From assembly GCA_944412445.1 (NCBI GenBank), contig CALYBJ010000028.1, forward strand, positions 1 to 33,208: a stretch of 33,208 nt of DNA, read 5' to 3'. Of this stretch, positions 30,990-33,208 are shown piece after piece (the stretch's first letter is position 1; every line of letters begins with the position of its first letter). The notes under the pieces were generated by a model. The model saw nothing but the letters and a program-made list of their open reading frames with translations. It did not search any database and was not told where the DNA came from. The translations under genes were made by a program, and so were the position numbers. The DNA is from an uncultured Clostridia bacterium (lineage in GTDB: Bacteria > Bacillota > Clostridia > Oscillospirales > Acutalibacteraceae).

Positions 30990-31226
30990 TCAACCCCCCT
31001 GTCCTCTTCCGGCAAGAAGATATATAATCGAAACCGTTATTGAAAGCGAAGCAAAAACAAGCAATACACCGGGAAGAAAACCAATCGAAGAAGTAACAAG
31101 ACTTACTACCAAAGGAATGTATTTTATTAAATCATATAACCCCTGTAGAAGCTGACTTATCAAACCGTAAACGGACTGAATAATATCCCACAAAGAAACA
31201 AGAAAGTTTTGAATCCAATCAAGCAT
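30990..31226 (-). CDS. Two-span phage membrane protein
   Basis: A 78-residue hydrophobic protein: an amphipathic N-terminal helix (MLDWIQNFLVSLWDIIQ), then two likely spans (about 33-45 and 50-72) and a short AGRGQGG end. It begins one base after the candidate adsorption gene. By order it corresponds to Ff gene VI, which follows gene III and caps the particle, but this is analogy and not homology. Confidence 0.65.
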   Translation of the reverse strand: MLDWIQNFLVSLWDIIQSVYGLISQLLQGLYDLIKYIPLVVSLVTSSIGFLPGVLLVFASLSITVSIIYLLAGRGQGG

Positions 31227-31227
31227 A

Positions 31228-32694
31228 CTAACTCAACCGCCTTCCGAGCATAAAGATCGCAAAACCAAAAGCAAGTACAAAAAGCATTAAAGGCATTATC
31301 GCAGAAGCTTCTACAACTTTATCAAACAAACTGCTTATTGAACGTATAGAATCCCCCATGTTATTTACAAACGAATCGACACTGTCCTGAAGATAACTAT
31401 CAACATCAGCAGAGCCGGCGGGAAGCTTATTAACTATCTGTTCATCAAGAATCTCATAAACATCACCCATTATAGCCTGTTCGGAATTAACATAATCGTC
31501 AACGGGAGAAGTATCTACATCAACATAAGGAACGCCGGTATAACCATCAACAATAGCAGATGTACTGTTTTTTATTTCATCAACAATATCTTTTGAACCT
31601 TGTTTTATTGCATCTAAAGTCTCATTATGATTTTTCTGTGATAAATAATTCCCCTGGGAGACAAAATCAAGAGAACCCGGGAAGAATAAAACAGGATCAT
31701 CAGAAGCAATAATAAAGGAGAAAGTTAACTCAGCTCCGGAAGCAGAAGACAAACTGAATTTACCAACATCAAAATCTGTAAAAGTTACAGTATCAGCAGG
31801 AATATAATTTGAAGTAAGCAATTCGTTATAGTAAAACAAATTAATATAATCAGAGGTAAAATCTCCGTATGACATCTGAAAAGATAAATTCATATATGAC
31901 ATATCAAAAACATTGACAAAGCCTACATCAGTGAAAAACATATTAAAAACATCACCGGCAGAAAGATCAGAAAAGCTAAAATCAAGATTTACAGAAAATT
32001 TATAAACATATTCAATGCAAACAGTCTTAGAATCAGGATAATCTTCTAAAGGAATATTTGTAGGAGAAAACGAAGAAGAACCAGAAGAAGTTGAAAGATA
32101 ACCGTTAAAATCAGACCACCAATAAAGCTCTGAAAACATTATAGGAGTAAAATCAAAATTTCTTCCTATATCAGTATACTCAACACCGAACACCCACATT
32201 TTAGAAACATCATTGTAATACCATAATTCAGCTGATTGAAAATTAAACTCTTCAGAAGAAAAACGAAAATATTCATCAGTATGAGAAATTGATATAAATA
32301 CATCAAACATATCACGAGGCTCTGACATATCAAATGTTAAAAACCAATACTCACCAAGCTGATCAGAAAAAACAAAAGTATAATCAAGCAACCCGGAAGA
32401 AGGCAGCGGAGGCAAATAAAAAGCAGGCTTTTCAACAGGCTGCTCAGAACCGGAGCTCATCTGAGGCATAAAATACTGCATACCGTCAAGCTCTGAAAAT
32501 CCAAAACAAGGAAGCTCTCCAAGCTCAGGCTCATGGGAAGGATAAGTATAATGCAAAACATTTTCACCGGAAGCATACCAGTCATCAAAGGAATAATCAG
32601 GATCATAAGAAGCAGCGGAAACAGAAAAAGAGCAGCAAGATATTACAACCGAAAGGATAACAAAAATTGTAATTATCTTTACTGCTCTTTTCAT
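31228..32694 (-). CDS. Candidate adsorption (pIII-like) protein
   Basis: This 488-residue protein is the largest of the prophage. It has a signal peptide (cleaved after VSA near residue 27), a long extracellular part rich in Ser, Asp, Tyr and Phe, a predicted helical stretch (LDAIKQGSKDIVDEIKN) near 365-390, and one C-terminal span ending FMLGRRLS. Gene III proteins of inoviruses have this layout: they cap one virion end and bind the host. No sequence match to M13 gene III is visible, so the role rests on layout and position. It follows the ssDNA-binding-like gene by 14 bases. Confidence 0.7.
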   Translation of the reverse strand: MKRAVKIITIFVILSVVISCCSFSVSAASYDPDYSFDDWYASGENVLHYTYPSHEPELGELPCFGFSELDGMQYFMPQMSSGSEQPVEKPAFYLPPLPSSGLLDYTFVFSDQLGEYWFLTFDMSEPRDMFDVFISISHTDEYFRFSSEEFNFQSAELWYYNDVSKMWVFGVEYTDIGRNFDFTPIMFSELYWWSDFNGYLSTSSGSSSFSPTNIPLEDYPDSKTVCIEYVYKFSVNLDFSFSDLSAGDVFNMFFTDVGFVNVFDMSYMNLSFQMSYGDFTSDYINLFYYNELLTSNYIPADTVTFTDFDVGKFSLSSASGAELTFSFIIASDDPVLFFPGSLDFVSQGNYLSQKNHNETLDAIKQGSKDIVDEIKNSTSAIVDGYTGVPYVDVDTSPVDDYVNSEQAIMGDVYEILDEQIVNKLPAGSADVDSYLQDSVDSFVNNMGDSIRSISSLFDKVVEASAIMPLMLFVLAFGFAIFMLGRRLS

Positions 32695-32708
32695 TTTAAA
32701 GCCCCCGA

Positions 32709-32930
32709 CTATTTGCTGTTCACAAGTTTAAGGAATAAGCGACCGTCATAAACTCCCACGCTTACAGGAATTTCAACAGGATCATAAGGCTTGAAGCTAT
32801 TGCAATTAACACCCGATATTTTAAACGTTGTACCGTCTCCCTCGGAATATATGACAGCCTGTTCAACAATCTGATTGTTTTTATTAGTGAAATGCGTTTT
32901 TTCAAGAAAGCGACCTTTTAAAATAAACAT
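32709..32930 (-). CDS. Small ssDNA-binding-like phage protein
   Basis: The 73-residue product looks all-beta, with alternating hydrophobic strands (MFILKGRFLEKTHF, VEQAVIYSEGDGTTFKISG, VEIPVSVGVYDGRLFLKLV) as in a small OB fold. Size and position match gene V proteins that coat inovirus ssDNA. No firm motif exists for this family, so the call is moderate. GGAGGTTTAATT precedes the ATG. Confidence 0.6.
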   Translation of the reverse strand: MFILKGRFLEKTHFTNKNNQIVEQAVIYSEGDGTTFKISGVNCNSFKPYDPVEIPVSVGVYDGRLFLKLVNSK

Positions 32931-32932
32931 AA

Positions 32933-33139
32933 TTAAACCTCCGATAAATTTTTACAAAACAACTGATAAGATTTTAACTGAATTTCAAAACGCAAAGAAA
33001 GTTCTTTTATTATGTCCACACGATCATCGCCAAGCTTTCTGCGTAAACTTCGAGGTGCTTCATTAATAAACCTGCACATTTCATAAAGAAACATAAGTTC
33101 ATCACTTGACAGCTCAATACAACATCTGAAATCATCCAT
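32933..33139 (-). CDS. Small cytosolic phage protein, unknown function
   Basis: A 68-residue charged protein (MDDFRCCIELSSDELMFLYE onwards), helical, without membrane segment. The ATG at 33139 with GGTGA five bases upstream is favoured; two in-frame GTG codons lie at 33148 and 33151. It is directly upstream of the ssDNA-binding-like gene. Confidence 0.55.
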   Translation of the reverse strand: MDDFRCCIELSSDELMFLYEMCRFINEAPRSLRRKLGDDRVDIIKELSLRFEIQLKSYQLFCKNLSEV

Positions 33140-33159
33140 TTTAATCACCACACTTATTT

Positions 33160-33207
33160 TTATTTTCCCACTCCACCGCAGCCGAAGCCGTCTTGTTGTC
33201 TCAGTGC
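33160..33207 (-). CDS. Possible C-terminal end of an upstream phage gene
   Basis: One minus-strand frame reads ALRQQDGFGCGGVGK and then a TAA at 33160-33162, entering from the window edge. Too little is seen to identify it; another frame here is also open. Confidence 0.25.
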   Translation of the reverse strand, partial: ALRQQDGFGCGGVGK

Positions 33208-33208
33208 A

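Larger units (their letters stand above)
27641..33208 (-). mobile_element. Inovirus (filamentous phage) prophage, right end outside the window
   Basis: All genes here are on the minus strand, tightly packed and often coupled. A HUH replication initiator, a Zot/pI-type ATPase, two short major coat proteins with an acidic N-terminus, single span and basic end, a signal-peptide/C-anchor surface protein and a small ssDNA-binding-like protein together define an inovirus. No secretin gene is present, as expected in a one-membrane host. The left limit is placed between the xer promoter palindrome and the last phage ORF; the right limit is not in the window. Confidence 0.85.

Overview
The window looks like a low-GC, endospore-forming member of the Clostridia, probably a gut Oscillospirales/Ruminococcaceae-type bacterium. 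The grounds are an IspH-ribosomal protein S1 fusion, sporulation genes (spoIIM, a PdaA-type cortex deacetylase, a CotF-like coat protein), GGAGG-type ribosome binding sites before nearly every gene, and housekeeping linkages usual in Firmicutes. Species cannot be named from sequence alone.

Positions 1-2,120 are accessory. There is the 5' end of a probable transposase gene at the left edge, then a macro-domain/HTH protein followed by a VWA-domain protein, which look like one module. An initiator tRNA-fMet with an odd T-arm follows, then two small coat-like proteins and a CNNM/CBS (CorC-type) membrane protein behind a structured leader. Next come mnmA and nadA (one minus-strand operon), pdaA and two small proteins. 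A plus-strand cluster follows: gtrA-like, yhaM, a DUF2804 gene, prmA, yfcE, and a protein-kinase-like gene broken by an in-frame stop. A GPH sugar transporter follows. The minus-strand operon HI0933-like flavoprotein - cmk - ispH/rpsA comes next, then asd-dapA-dapB (diaminopimelate/lysine pathway). The plus-strand run queA-tgt-yajC (queuosine pathway plus a Sec accessory protein) leads into a TIGR04086-type membrane protein gene and spoIIM.

The 3' end of spoIIM converges on a Xer-type tyrosine recombinase gene. A 687-bp segment spanning both gene ends is duplicated in direct tandem with no difference seen. Both full genes remain, and a xer 3' fragment and a spoIIM 3' fragment lie between them.

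From about 27,640 to the right edge lies a compact, all-minus-strand filamentous phage (inovirus) prophage of at least 5.5 kb, cut by the window end. In transcription order it has a small unknown gene, an ssDNA-binding-like protein, a 488-residue signal-peptide/C-terminal-anchor protein (candidate adsorption protein), several small single-membrane-span proteins, two tandem paralogous major coat proteins, a terminator, a small membrane protein coupled to a Zot/pI-type ATPase, a hairpin-rich intergenic region (candidate origin and packaging signal), a HUH replication initiator and a coupled small ORF. No secretin is seen, as expected for a host with one membrane. A 32-bp near-perfect palindrome with dif-like half-sites sits in the xer promoter region, at the prophage-recombinase boundary. 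This prophage, its boundary site and the adjacent tandem duplication are the most notable parts of the window.
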